NCBI RefSeq assembly: GCF_000379465.1
Contig: NZ_KB905465.1
Span: 186,001 to 250,000, forward strand
Direction: 5' to 3'
DNA length: 64,000 bases
Origin: Sciscionella marina DSM 45152
GTDB taxonomy: Bacteria; Actinomycetota; Actinomycetes; Mycobacteriales; Pseudonocardiaceae
Shown in pieces: positions 46,607 to 55,418 of this stretch (its first letter is position 1; every line of letters begins with the position of its first letter). Both the position numbers and the translations under genes were made by a program. The notes beneath the pieces were generated by a model, which saw only the letters and a list, made by a program, of their open reading frames with translations, did no database searches and was not told the DNA's origin.

Positions 46607-47514
46607 GCCCGTGCCTCCGCCGTCTTGAAAACAGAGAACAGGCTGCGCAATGCCACGGAGGCGACGATGATCGTGCCGATCACGGTCACCACGCCGAGCG
46701 CGGAGGCCTGTCCGATATCGAAACCCTGAAATGCGCGCTGATAGATGTAATAGGGCAGGTTCGTGGTCGCCGTTCCCGGTCCGCCCTGGGTCATCATGTA
46801 GATCAGGTCGAAGGTGTTCACCAGATAGATGGCCCCGAGCAGCCCGCCCAGTTCCAGGTAGGAACGCAAGTGCGGCAGGGTCACCGAGAAGAAGGTGCGC
46901 AGCGGTCCCGCCCCGTCCATGCTCGCGGCCTCGAGCACCTCGTGCGACTGACTCTGCAGCCCGGCGAGGCAGATCAGCATCATGAACGGGGTCCACTGCC
47001 AGACGAGCACCACGATCACCGAGGTCATCGGGAAACTCGAGACGAAGTCCACCGGTCCGGCACCCACCTGGCGCAGCAGGTAGTTGAGGATGCCGTAGAC
47101 CGGATCGAGCATCGTGGTCTTCCACAGCAGCGCGGCGACCGTCGGCATGATCAGGAACGGCGAGATCAGCAGGGTGCGCACCACTGAGCGGCCGGGGAAC
47201 TTCCGGTCCAGCAGCACCGCGAACAGGGTGCCGAGCACCAATGAGACCAGCACCGCGAGCACGGTCATCAGGACCTCGTTGAGCAGCGCCTGCAACGCGG
47301 TCCCGTCGGTGAACACCGAGGCGTAGTTCTGGAACCACACCCAGCGCGTGGATCCCGGGCGCAGGAGGTTCCAGGACTGGAAGGAGAAGATGATCGTGAA
47401 CAGGAACGGGATCTGGGTGACGATGAACAGCAGGATCAGCGCGGGAAGCAGCGGTGCGCGCCTGCGCATCGCCGCGCCACGGGCACTGATCCGGCCCGCG
47501 TCAACGACCGCCAT
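46603..47514 (-). CDS. ABC sugar/polyol permease, MalF type
   Basis: The protein of 303 residues has a first helix LLPALILLFIVTQIPFLFTIIFSF. The EAA loop is SQSHEVLEAASMDGAGPLRTFFSVTLPHL. The segment NTFDLIYMMTQGGPGTATTNLPYYIYQRAF is typical of polyol/sugar importers. The ATG at 47514 lies within the end of the binding-protein gene (14-base overlap), with GGAG 6 bases before it. Confidence 0.92.
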   Translation of the reverse strand: MAVVDAGRISARGAAMRRRAPLLPALILLFIVTQIPFLFTIIFSFQSWNLLRPGSTRWVWFQNYASVFTDGTALQALLNEVLMTVLAVLVSLVLGTLFAVLLDRKFPGRSVVRTLLISPFLIMPTVAALLWKTTMLDPVYGILNYLLRQVGAGPVDFVSSFPMTSVIVVLVWQWTPFMMLICLAGLQSQSHEVLEAASMDGAGPLRTFFSVTLPHLRSYLELGGLLGAIYLVNTFDLIYMMTQGGPGTATTNLPYYIYQRAFQGFDIGQASALGVVTVIGTIIVASVALRSLFSVFKTAEARA

Positions 47515-48841
47515 AGGAGGCTCCAACCGTCGCGGCGTACTCCTGGGACTGCGCGAGGGCGTCGTCCACCGACTTCTGCCCCGCGATCGCCGCGGAGAGC
47601 TGCTGGCTCACCCGCGTACCGAGATCGATGAATTCGGGAATGTCCACGAACTGCCCTCCCGTGTACGGCACCGGTTTCGCGGTGGGATGCTCGATCGTCG
47701 GTGAATTGATCGCGTCCAGCGTCGGTTTCGCGAAGGCGCCCGCGAGCTTGCGGTAGCCGGGAAGTTCGTAGGTGGACAGCCTGCTGGCCGGGGGCACCCG
47801 CGACCAGCCGAGCGTTTTGCCGACCTCGCCGATGTAGTGCTTCGAGGTCGCCCAGGACACGAATTTCCAGGCGGCATCGGCATGTTCGCTCGTCTTCGGG
47901 ATACCGAGCGACCAGGAGTACAGCCAGCCGGTTCCCGGATGCCGCTCGACGGGAGCCGCCACATAACCGACCTTGCCCGCGACCTTGCTCGATTTCGCGT
48001 CCTCGAGGGTGCTCACCGCCGAGGTGGAGTCGTACCACATCGCCGAGTTCCCGGCCGCGAAGTTGTTCAGGCACTGGGTGAATCCGGCCGCGGCGGCGCC
48101 CGGTTCCCCGTATTTCCGCAACAGGTCCACATAGAACCGCACGGCCTCACGCACCTGCGGGCTTTCCAGCTGGGCGCGCCATCGCGGATCGAACCACCGC
48201 CCGCCGAAGGTATTGATCACCGTGGAGAGCGGGGCCATCAGCTCCCCCCAGCCGGGCAGCCCGCGCAGGCAGATCCCCGCGGTATCGCTGCCCGGATCGT
48301 CCAGCTTCGCCGCGAGCTCGGCGACCTGCTGCCAGCTCGGGTGCGGCGGCATGCTCAAGCCCTTCTTGGCGAACAGATCCTTGCGGTACATCAGGAACGA
48401 GGATTCGCCGTAGAACGGGACCGAGTACATGTTCCCCTGATAGGAGAGCGCCTTGCGCACCGCGGGTACGAAATCCTGCTGGTCGTAACCGGGTGTCCGG
48501 GCGATATCCGGCCCGAGGTTGCGCAGCCATCCGTTGCGCGCCCAGATCGGCGTCTCGTAATTGGAGATCATCACGACATCGAATTCCCCGGAACCCGTGG
48601 AAACCGATTCCGCGGTCTTCTGCCGGGATTCGTTCTCCGGAAGGCTGACGAACCGGACGTCGATTCCCGGGTGTTCCTCGTGGAACCGGTCGATGAGCTC
48701 CTGCATGTCCTGCATCTGCGGGTTCGACACGACCGCAACGGTGATGGACTCGCCCTTGCCTGCACCACCGCCCGCACCGGCGAACCCGCATCCGGTCAGG
48801 GTCAGCAACGCCACGAACAACACGCAGATCCGCCGCATCAT
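47501..48841 (-). CDS. ABC sugar/polyol substrate-binding lipoprotein (SBP family 1)
   Basis: The 446-residue protein starts with a lipoprotein signal (RRICVLFVALLTLTGCGFAG; lipobox LTGC). It has the extracellular solute-binding fold: VAVVSNPQMQDMQELIDRFHEEHPGIDVRFVSLPE, FDVVMISNYETPIWARNGWL and the C-terminal SSYELPGYR-like STYELPGYRKLAGAF ... PVPYTGGQFVDIPEF. This is the mannitol/sorbitol-type binding-protein group. Its ATG overlaps the deoR stop, so regulator and binding protein are coupled. Confidence 0.92.
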   Translation of the reverse strand: MMRRICVLFVALLTLTGCGFAGAGGGAGKGESITVAVVSNPQMQDMQELIDRFHEEHPGIDVRFVSLPENESRQKTAESVSTGSGEFDVVMISNYETPIWARNGWLRNLGPDIARTPGYDQQDFVPAVRKALSYQGNMYSVPFYGESSFLMYRKDLFAKKGLSMPPHPSWQQVAELAAKLDDPGSDTAGICLRGLPGWGELMAPLSTVINTFGGRWFDPRWRAQLESPQVREAVRFYVDLLRKYGEPGAAAAGFTQCLNNFAAGNSAMWYDSTSAVSTLEDAKSSKVAGKVGYVAAPVERHPGTGWLYSWSLGIPKTSEHADAAWKFVSWATSKHYIGEVGKTLGWSRVPPASRLSTYELPGYRKLAGAFAKPTLDAINSPTIEHPTAKPVPYTGGQFVDIPEFIDLGTRVSQQLSAAIAGQKSVDDALAQSQEYAATVGASYGGR

Positions 48842-49608
48842 GCACACACCAATCGTGCTCCGGAATCCTCGATTTCCTTGGCCACGCCAGGATCGAGCTG
48901 CTCATCGGTGAGCACCACATCGATATCGGCCAGCCCGGCGAACCGGCAGAATGTGTCCCGGCCGATCTTGCCGTGGTGCGCGAGCAGCACCCGTTCGCGC
49001 GCGCAGTCGAGCATGGCCGCCTTCACCGCGGCCTCCGCGGGCTCCATCGCGGTGAGTCCTTTGTGGACGGTCAGCCCGTCGACGCCGACGAAGGCCAGGT
49101 CCACGGTGAGCGATTCGATGCGCGAGCGGGCCCATTCGTCGACACAGGCCAGCGTGCTCTCCCGCAGCCGCCCGCCGAGGCACCAGGTGGTGACGTTCGG
49201 CTTCGCCGCGAGCTCGGTGGCCACCGGAAGGCCGTTGGTGACCACGGTCAGCGCCGGCCCCTCCGGGAACGCGCGCGCGATGGCCTGCGGGGCGGAGCCG
49301 GAGTCCAGTAGCACCGTGGAGTTCTCCGGGAGCCGGGCGACCATCGCCGCCGCGGCCCGCGCCATCCGCTCCTTGTCCGCGACATGCTGGGAATTGCGCC
49401 GTTCAAGCAACGGTTCGAAGGTGTTGTCCCCGACGAACACCGCGCCGCCGTAGACTCGGTGCAGCTGCCCCTGGCGCTCGAGCACCCCGAGATCGCGCCG
49501 GACGGTCTCCGGGGCAACGGTCAGCCGGGAGACCAGATCGGTCACCTCGACCCGGCCGATTTCGCGTGCAAGCGAAAGAATCTGCTGCCTCCGCTCATCC
49601 GGATACAC
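48838..49608 (-). CDS. DeoR family repressor of the polyol operon
   Basis: The 256-residue protein has the DeoR helix-turn-helix (DERRQQILSLAREIGRVEVTDLVSRLTVAPETVRRDLGVLERQGQLHRVYGGAV). The sensor domain contains STVLLDSGSAPQAIARAF, LTVVTNGLPVATEL, CLGGRLRESTLACV and VDLAFVGVDGLTVHKG. I prefer the GTG at 49608 because GGAGG lies 8 bases upstream; the GTG at 49617 is right against that site. It is the first gene of its own operon, so it should repress itself and the polyol uptake genes until the phosphorylated sugar appears. Confidence 0.9.
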   Translation of the reverse strand: MYPDERRQQILSLAREIGRVEVTDLVSRLTVAPETVRRDLGVLERQGQLHRVYGGAVFVGDNTFEPLLERRNSQHVADKERMARAAAAMVARLPENSTVLLDSGSAPQAIARAFPEGPALTVVTNGLPVATELAAKPNVTTWCLGGRLRESTLACVDEWARSRIESLTVDLAFVGVDGLTVHKGLTAMEPAEAAVKAAMLDCARERVLLAHHGKIGRDTFCRFAGLADIDVVLTDEQLDPGVAKEIEDSGARLVCA

Positions 49609-49671
49609 CGGGGGCACCTCCGAGCTCCATCACCGCACCGCCACGCTGCCGACGAAAACGCAGCAATGATG

Positions 49672-49749
49672 TGCCCGAAGATGCCCGATGTCAAGGTCAT
49701 TCCGGGAACAACTGGGCAAACAGTCGGAAATACTGCCCGTTTATGCCCG
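49672..49749 (-). promoter_or_regulatory. Phased TGCCCG repeats and promoter of the polyol operon
   Basis: TGCCCG occurs at 49672 and 49682, and again at 49734 and 49744. Each pair is spaced exactly 10 bases (one helical turn) and the pairs are 62 bases apart. On the minus strand TTGACA (49694-49689) and ATCATT (49670-49665) are separated by 18 bases, and the first repeat pair fills that spacer. This is the expected layout for a DeoR-type repressor binding at two sites, one of them over the promoter. Confidence 0.62.
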
Positions 49750-49762
49750 GTTCACGGCTCGA

Positions 49763-50689
49763 TCACCGCTGCCCGGACCGGGCACGCACGGCGAACCCGG
49801 CACAGCCGATCACGGCGAGCCCGCCCAGGACCGTCGGCCAGGTCAGCCGTTCACCGAGCAGCAGGGCCGCCCAGCAGATGCTCAGCACCGGCTGCACCAG
49901 CTGGACCTGACTGACCTGGGTCATCGGGCCGATCGCGAGCCCGCGATACCAGGCGAAGAAGCCGAGGAAAGCACTCACCACGGCCAGATACGCCAACGCC
50001 GCCCACTCGGGAATCCCGCCGCTCGGCGCCTGTTCGGTCATCGAGGCCGCGGCCAGGACGATCATCAGCGGCGCGGCGAGCACCAGCGCCCAGGACATGG
50101 TCTGCCAGGAACCGAGCTCGCGCGCGAGCAGCCCGCCCTCCGCGTAACCGATCGCACAGGCGAGGACGGCGGCGAACAGCAGCAGGTCCGACCAGTGCAT
50201 CCCGGCGAGCCCGCCGCCCTGCAGCGCGGCGAACACCACCGCGGCGACCGCGCCGAGGCCCGCCATGATCCAGAACGGCAGCGGTGGCCGTTCCCGCCCG
50301 CGCAGCACGGCCAGTACCGCGGTCGCCGAGGGCAGCAGCGCGACCACCACGGCGCCGTGACTTGCCGGTGCGGTGGTCAGCGCGAAGGAGGTCAGCAGCG
50401 GCCAGCCCACCACCGCACCGCCCGCGACGACCGCGACCCGGACCCATTGCACCCCGCGGGGCACTCGCTGCCGGGTGATCGCCAGCGCCACGGCCGCGAG
50501 CACCGCGGCGAGCACCGCTCTCGCCGAGCCGATGAACAGGGCCGACATTCCCCCGCTCGCGACGGCGACCCTGGTGAACGGGACGGTGAAGGAGAACGCC
50601 ACGACGCCGAGCAATCCCCAGAGCAGCCCGCCCCGGAGCGGGGATAGCGCTGGCGAGTTTTCGATAATAGCGCTACTATTCTGTTTCAT
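49763..50689 (-). CDS. EamA family (DMT) exporter
   Basis: The 308-residue protein has ten hydrophobic helices in two EamA repeats. The first repeat begins GGLLWGLLGVVAFSFTVPFTRVAV. The second ends FFAWYRGLAIGPMTQVSQVQLVQPVLSICWAALLLGERLTWPTVLGG, the typical signature. Such proteins export amino acids or drugs. Its start codon overlaps that of the divergent MocR-type gene, which probably controls it. There is no room for a ribosome binding site if transcription starts at the predicted place, so the mRNA is probably leaderless. Confidence 0.9.
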   Translation of the reverse strand: MKQNSSAIIENSPALSPLRGGLLWGLLGVVAFSFTVPFTRVAVASGGMSALFIGSARAVLAAVLAAVALAITRQRVPRGVQWVRVAVVAGGAVVGWPLLTSFALTTAPASHGAVVVALLPSATAVLAVLRGRERPPLPFWIMAGLGAVAAVVFAALQGGGLAGMHWSDLLLFAAVLACAIGYAEGGLLARELGSWQTMSWALVLAAPLMIVLAAASMTEQAPSGGIPEWAALAYLAVVSAFLGFFAWYRGLAIGPMTQVSQVQLVQPVLSICWAALLLGERLTWPTVLGGLAVIGCAGFAVRARSGQR

Positions 50690-50700
50690 GTTTGACGATA
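50666..50700. promoter_or_regulatory. Bidirectional promoter/operator with overlapping start codons
   Basis: The two ATGs share CATG at 50687-50690. On the plus strand TACTAT (50674-50679) stands 8 bases before the MocR ATG. On the minus strand TATCGT (50700-50695) stands 5 bases before the EamA ATG. Both distances suit leaderless transcripts. The inverted repeat AATAG-CGCTA-CTATT (50666-50680) overlaps the first of these hexamers and is a candidate MocR operator. Confidence 0.6.
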
Positions 50701-52088
50701 GCAGTTCGCGAATCGTCGCGGATCTGCGCGAGTGGATGTCCACGGCCGCACCGGGTGCGAAGCTGCCCGCCACGCGGGAGCTCGTCGCACGCTATGCGGT
50801 GAGCCCGGTGACGGTGCAGAAGGCGTTGCGGACCCTGACCACGCAGGGCATGGTGGAAAGCCGCCCTGGTGTCGGCACCTTCGTGCGCACGGTACGGACG
50901 GCGCGGCCCAACGACTACGGCTGGCAGACCGCGGCCCTGGGCTCGCCGGACCACCGGATCCCACGATTGCCCGCGTCCCTGCGCCCGGCCCCGAACGACA
51001 CGATCGCGCTGCACTCCGGGTACCCGGACCGGGAACTGCTACCCGAACGCCTGCTGCGCGCGGCGTTCACCCGGGCCGCACGGTCCGAAGCGCTACTGGA
51101 CAGGCCCCCGACGGCGGGTCTTCCGGAGCTGCAGTCCTGGTTCGCCGCCGAACTGGAATCGGTGACCCCGGCGGGGACCACACCGGCCTCGCCGGGCGAG
51201 GTCGTGATCATCCCCGGCAGCCAGGTCGGACTGATCACCACGTTCCGCTCGCTGGTCGGGGCCGGCGGGCCGCTGCTGATGGAATCGCCGACCTACTGGG
51301 GCGCGATCCTGGCCGCCGCACAGGTCGGTGTGGAGGTGGTTCCGGTGCCGAGCGGACCGGACGGCCCCGATCCCGAGGCACTGGAGCGTGCGTTCGAGCG
51401 GTCCGGGGCGCGCGCCTTCTACGCCCAGCCGAATTTCGCCAGTCCCACCGGCGCGCTGTGGACCCCGGCGCTGACCGAGCGGGTGCTGGACACGGTCCGC
51501 CAGCACGGCGCGTTCCTGATCGAGGACGATTCGGCGCACGATTTCGGCATCGACGCGGACCCGTGTCCGGTCGCGGCCCGGGACGGCGGCGGGCACGTGG
51601 TCTACATCCGCTCGCTGAGCAAGAGCCTCTCCCCCACGGTCCGGGTCGCCGGGCTGATCGCGCGCGGACCGGCACGTGACCGGATCCTCGCCGATGCCCA
51701 GGCGGAGTCCATCTACGTCAGCGGCGTACTGCAGGCGGTGGCGCTCGACGTGGTCACCCAGCCCGCCTGGCGCACCCACCTGCGCCGGTTGCGCCAGCAG
51801 CTCAGAAGCCGGCGGGACCTGCTCGCCGAGAGCCTGGGCGAACACGCCCCCGAGGCGCAGCCGGTGACCATTCCGCAGGGCGGGCTGAACCTCTGGGCGC
51901 GGCTGCCGGATGCCGTGGATCTGGCCCGGGCCGTGCAGGACAGCCAGGCAGCGGGCGTCATCATCGGACCGGGAAGCGAATGGTTCCCCGCGGAACCCGC
52001 CGGGCAGTTCCTCCGGCTCAGCTACGCGGGCCCCAATCCCGGAGCTTTCCCGGAAGGGGCCCGCGTCCTCGGCGCGGCACTGGGCTGA
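50688..52088 (+). CDS. MocR-type regulator: GntR winged helix fused to an aminotransferase-like domain
   Basis: The protein of 466 residues has an N-terminal GntR winged helix (SSRIVADLREWMSTAAPGAKLPATRELVARYAVSPVTVQKALRTLTTQGMVESRPGVGTFV). A fold-type I aminotransferase domain from about residue 90 includes VVIIPGSQVGLITTFRSLVG, YAQPNFASPTGALW and IRSLSKSLSPTVRVAGLI with the cofactor lysine. MocR proteins sense pyridoxal phosphate adducts and usually control a divergent gene, here the EamA exporter. It would thus adjust export of an amino acid or amine. No longer upstream start is credible, because the winged helix begins at once. Confidence 0.9.
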   Translation: MFDDSSSRIVADLREWMSTAAPGAKLPATRELVARYAVSPVTVQKALRTLTTQGMVESRPGVGTFVRTVRTARPNDYGWQTAALGSPDHRIPRLPASLRPAPNDTIALHSGYPDRELLPERLLRAAFTRAARSEALLDRPPTAGLPELQSWFAAELESVTPAGTTPASPGEVVIIPGSQVGLITTFRSLVGAGGPLLMESPTYWGAILAAAQVGVEVVPVPSGPDGPDPEALERAFERSGARAFYAQPNFASPTGALWTPALTERVLDTVRQHGAFLIEDDSAHDFGIDADPCPVAARDGGGHVVYIRSLSKSLSPTVRVAGLIARGPARDRILADAQAESIYVSGVLQAVALDVVTQPAWRTHLRRLRQQLRSRRDLLAESLGEHAPEAQPVTIPQGGLNLWARLPDAVDLARAVQDSQAAGVIIGPGSEWFPAEPAGQFLRLSYAGPNPGAFPEGARVLGAALG

Positions 52089-52099
52089 TCCGCCCGCGC

Positions 52100-52720
52100 T
52101 CAGTCGTAGTTCAGTTCCCCGGTCCGGGTCCGCTTGAGTTCGAAGAACTTCGGGTAACCGGCCAGCAGCCGGGCCCCGTCGAACACGTCGAGCGCATCCT
52201 GACCGCGCGGGATCTCGGAGAGCACCGGGCCGAAGAAAGCCACCCCGTCGATGTGGATGGTGGGTGTCCCGACATCCATCCCGACCGGGTCCATGCCCTC
52301 GTGGTGGCTCTTTTTCAGCGCCTCGTCGTACTCGGTGGAGGTGGCCACCTCGTTCAGTTCGGCGGGCAGGCCCAGCTCGGCGAGCGCGTCCACGACCACC
52401 TGGGCGCGGTCCTTGTGGCCCTGGTTGTGAAACCGGGTGCCGAGTGCGGTGTAGAGCTCGCGCAGCTTCTCCTGGCCGTACTGCTGCTCGACCGCGATCG
52501 CGACCCGGACCGGTCCCCAGCCGCTGGCGAGCAGCTCCTTGTACTGCTCGGAGAGCCCTTCCCGGCCTTCATTGAGCACCGAAAGGCTCATCACCCTGAA
52601 CGTGAGGTCGAGCTCACGCTGCCGCTCCACCTCGATGATCCACCGCGAGGTGATCCACGCGAACGGACAGCCCGGGTCGAACCAGAAATCGACCTTCGTG
52701 CGTTCGGCTGAACCTGTCAT
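52100..52720 (-). CDS. DsbA-like oxidoreductase, mycothiol-dependent Rv2466c family
   Basis: The 206-residue protein has the thioredoxin fold with helical insertion of this group: [23 protein letters not shown] at the active site, [17 protein letters not shown], and [15 protein letters not shown]. Rv2466c (mycoredoxin 2) works with a CPWC pair; here only the first cysteine remains (CPFA), so a monothiol mechanism with mycothiol is likely. As in M. tuberculosis it lies beside pepN, divergently. It is convergent with the MocR gene. Confidence 0.87.
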   Translation of the reverse strand: MTGSAERTKVDFWFDPGCPFAWITSRWIIEVERQRELDLTFRVMSLSVLNEGREGLSEQYKELLASGWGPVRVAIAVEQQYGQEKLRELYTALGTRFHNQGHKDRAQVVVDALAELGLPAELNEVATSTEYDEALKKSHHEGMDPVGMDVGTPTIHIDGVAFFGPVLSEIPRGQDALDVFDGARLLAGYPKFFELKRTRTGELNYD

Positions 52721-52886
52721 ACCTCAAACTCCTGTCCGTGATTCCTACTCATCCTGATGAGAGAACATCCCCGGAGCCCGGAGTGTTCCACGGGCACGGT
52801 GAACTCGGTACCGGTCTTGACGAGCGACGTGATTGGATGCGGTGGAACAGGGAAAATTCCCAGGCCGACGAATGGAGAGGTGATCC

Positions 52887-55418
52887 GTGGCCGCGCCGAA
52901 TCTCACTCGCGACCAGGCGCAGCAGCGCGCCGCGTTGCTCGATGTCGAGTCCTATGCGATCGAGCTCGATCTGACACCGGACGCGGACACCTTCCGCTCG
53001 CGGACCACGGTGCGGTTCTCCAGCGCGACCGTGGGTGCGTCGAGCTGGATCGACATCGTCGCGCCCCAGGTGCTGCGCGCCGAGCTCAACGGCGTGGAAC
53101 TGTGCCTGGACGACTACCGCGAGGACGAGGGCATCGCGCTGCACGACCTCGCCGAGCGCAACGAGCTCACCGTCGAGGCCGACTGCGCCTTCATGACCAC
53201 CGGCGAGGGCCTGCACCGCTTCGTGGACCCGGTCGACGACGAGATGTACCTGTACACCCAGTTCGAGACCGCGGACGCCAAGCGGATGTTCGCCTGCTTC
53301 GACCAGCCGGATCTGAAGGCGACCTTCGATGTCACGGTCACCGCCCCGGAGCACTGGAAGGTGATCGGCAACGCCCCGGAGGCCTCGAACACCGGCGGCA
53401 GGCACGTCTTCGAGACCACCAAGCCGATGTCCACCTACCTGGTCGCCCTCGTGGCCGGCCCCTACGCGCAGTGGACCGAGGAGTTCCGCGGCGCGCACGG
53501 CGAGGTCATCCCACTGGGCCTGTACTGCCGCGCCTCGCTGGCCGAGTACATGGACCCGGAGGACATCTTCACCATCACCAAGCAGGGTTTCGCCTGCTAT
53601 CACGAGAACTTCGGGTTCACCTACCCGTTCGGGAAGTACGACCAGTGCTTCGTCCCCGAATTCAACGCGGGCGCGATGGAGAACGTCGGTTGCGTGACCT
53701 TCCGCGAGGATTACGTGTTCCGCAGCAAGGTCACCCGGTTCTACTACGAGGCGCGGGCGACCACGATCCTGCACGAGATGGCGCACATGTGGTTCGGCGA
53801 TCTGGTCACCATGCGCTGGTGGGACGACCTGTGGCTGAACGAGTCCTTCGCGACCTGGGCCTCGGAGTTCGCCAAGACCGAGGCCACCCGGTTCACCGAG
53901 GCCTGGACCAGCTTCGCGATCGCCGAGAAGTCCTGGGCCTACCGCCAGGACCAGCTGCCCTCCACGCACCCGGTCGCGGCGGACATCGCCGATCTGCACG
54001 CGGTCGAGGTCAACTTCGACGGGATCACCTACGCCAAGGGGGCGAGCGTGCTCAAGCAGCTCGTCGCCTTCGTCGGCCAGGACAACTTCCTCGCCGGGCT
54101 GCGCACCTACTTCGACCGCCACCAGTTCGGCAACGCGGTGCTCGCCGATCTGCTGCGCGCGCTCGAGGAGGCCTCCGGGCGGGACCTTTCCGACTGGGGC
54201 GCCCAGTGGCTGCAGACCACCGGGCTGAACCTGATGCGTGCCCGGTTCGAGGTCGCCGACGGCCGCTACGGCTCGTTCGCGATCGTCCAGGGTCCCGCCC
54301 GTCCCGGTGCGGGCGAACTGCGCAAACACCGCCTGGCCGTGGGCGTCTACGACTTCGACGGGGCGGGCAAGCTGGTGCGCACCAACCGGATCGAGCTGGA
54401 TGTGGACGGTGAGCTGACCGAGGTACCGGAGCTGGTCGGCGCGCAGGCGGGCAAGCTCGTGCTGGTCAACGACGACGACCTCACCTACTGCTCGGTGCGC
54501 CTGGACCCGGGCTCGCTGGCCACCCTGGTGGACCACATCGGCGATTTCGCCGACTCGCTGCCGCGCACCATGTGCTGGTCCGCGGCCTGGGAGATGACCC
54601 GCGAGGCCGAGCTCAAGGCGCGCGACTTCCTGTCCATCGTGCTCGGCGGGATCGAGGCGGAGACCGAGATCAGCGTGCTGCAGCGGCTGCTGTTGCAGGC
54701 GACCACGGCGGTGAACTCCTACACCGATCCGCAGTGGTCCGACGAGGGCTGGCGGCGCCTCGGTACCCGGCTGCTCGAGCTCGCCAAGGGTGCCGCTCCG
54801 GGTTCGGATCACCAGCTCGCCTTCGTCAACGCGCTCACCCAGGCCAAGCTCGGCGACACCGAACTGGGCGCGCTGCGCGGCTGGTTCGACGGGACCACCC
54901 CGCTCGAGGGGCTCACCGTGGACACCGATCTGCGCTGGCGGCTGCTCTACGCCCTGGTGGCGCACGGGGTCGCCGGGGAACCGGAGATCGCCGCGGAGGA
55001 GCAGCGGGACAACACCGCTACCGGTGCCCGCGCGGGCAACCGGGCGCGTTCACTGATCCCGAACGAGGACGCCAAGAAGACCGCCTGGCAGCGTGCCGTG
55101 CACGACGACTCGCTCACCAACGCCACCATCGACGCGGTCATCGCCGGGTTCTCGCACCCCGCGCAGCGCCAGCTCATCGCAGGCTATGTGGACCGCTACT
55201 TCGCCGAGGTGGCCGAGGTCTGGCAGCGCCGCTCCCCCGAGGCCGCCCAGCCGGTGGTGGTGGGGCTGTTCCCGAGCTGGGCCATCGAGGAGGACACGGT
55301 GCGCGCGGCCGACGACTGGCTCGCCGGTGACCACCCCGCCGCCCTGCGCAGGCTGGTCTCCGAAGGGCGTGCGGGCATCCTGCGCGCACTGGCCGCACGG
55401 GAGTTCGACCGCTCCTAG
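52887..55418 (+). CDS. pepN: Aminopeptidase N (M1 family)
   Basis: This zinc exopeptidase removes N-terminal residues from peptides in the cytosol. At 843 residues it is of normal size for the actinobacterial enzyme. The exopeptidase motif GAMEN lies near residue 260. The zinc site HEMAH starts at about residue 296, with the third ligand Glu in WLNESFATW. The substrate-binding YAKGASVLKQL segment follows, then an ERAP1-like C-terminal helical domain. The start is a GTG at 52887 preceded by GGAGAGGTGATCC. It corresponds to Rv2467. Confidence 0.95.
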   Translation: MAAPNLTRDQAQQRAALLDVESYAIELDLTPDADTFRSRTTVRFSSATVGASSWIDIVAPQVLRAELNGVELCLDDYREDEGIALHDLAERNELTVEADCAFMTTGEGLHRFVDPVDDEMYLYTQFETADAKRMFACFDQPDLKATFDVTVTAPEHWKVIGNAPEASNTGGRHVFETTKPMSTYLVALVAGPYAQWTEEFRGAHGEVIPLGLYCRASLAEYMDPEDIFTITKQGFACYHENFGFTYPFGKYDQCFVPEFNAGAMENVGCVTFREDYVFRSKVTRFYYEARATTILHEMAHMWFGDLVTMRWWDDLWLNESFATWASEFAKTEATRFTEAWTSFAIAEKSWAYRQDQLPSTHPVAADIADLHAVEVNFDGITYAKGASVLKQLVAFVGQDNFLAGLRTYFDRHQFGNAVLADLLRALEEASGRDLSDWGAQWLQTTGLNLMRARFEVADGRYGSFAIVQGPARPGAGELRKHRLAVGVYDFDGAGKLVRTNRIELDVDGELTEVPELVGAQAGKLVLVNDDDLTYCSVRLDPGSLATLVDHIGDFADSLPRTMCWSAAWEMTREAELKARDFLSIVLGGIEAETEISVLQRLLLQATTAVNSYTDPQWSDEGWRRLGTRLLELAKGAAPGSDHQLAFVNALTQAKLGDTELGALRGWFDGTTPLEGLTVDTDLRWRLLYALVAHGVAGEPEIAAEEQRDNTATGARAGNRARSLIPNEDAKKTAWQRAVHDDSLTNATIDAVIAGFSHPAQRQLIAGYVDRYFAEVAEVWQRRSPEAAQPVVVGLFPSWAIEEDTVRAADDWLAGDHPAALRRLVSEGRAGILRALAAREFDRS

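Noticed and set aside
52749-54965. Long minus-strand frame opposite pepN
   Set aside because: It is a by-product of biased codon use in pepN, which has all aminopeptidase motifs.
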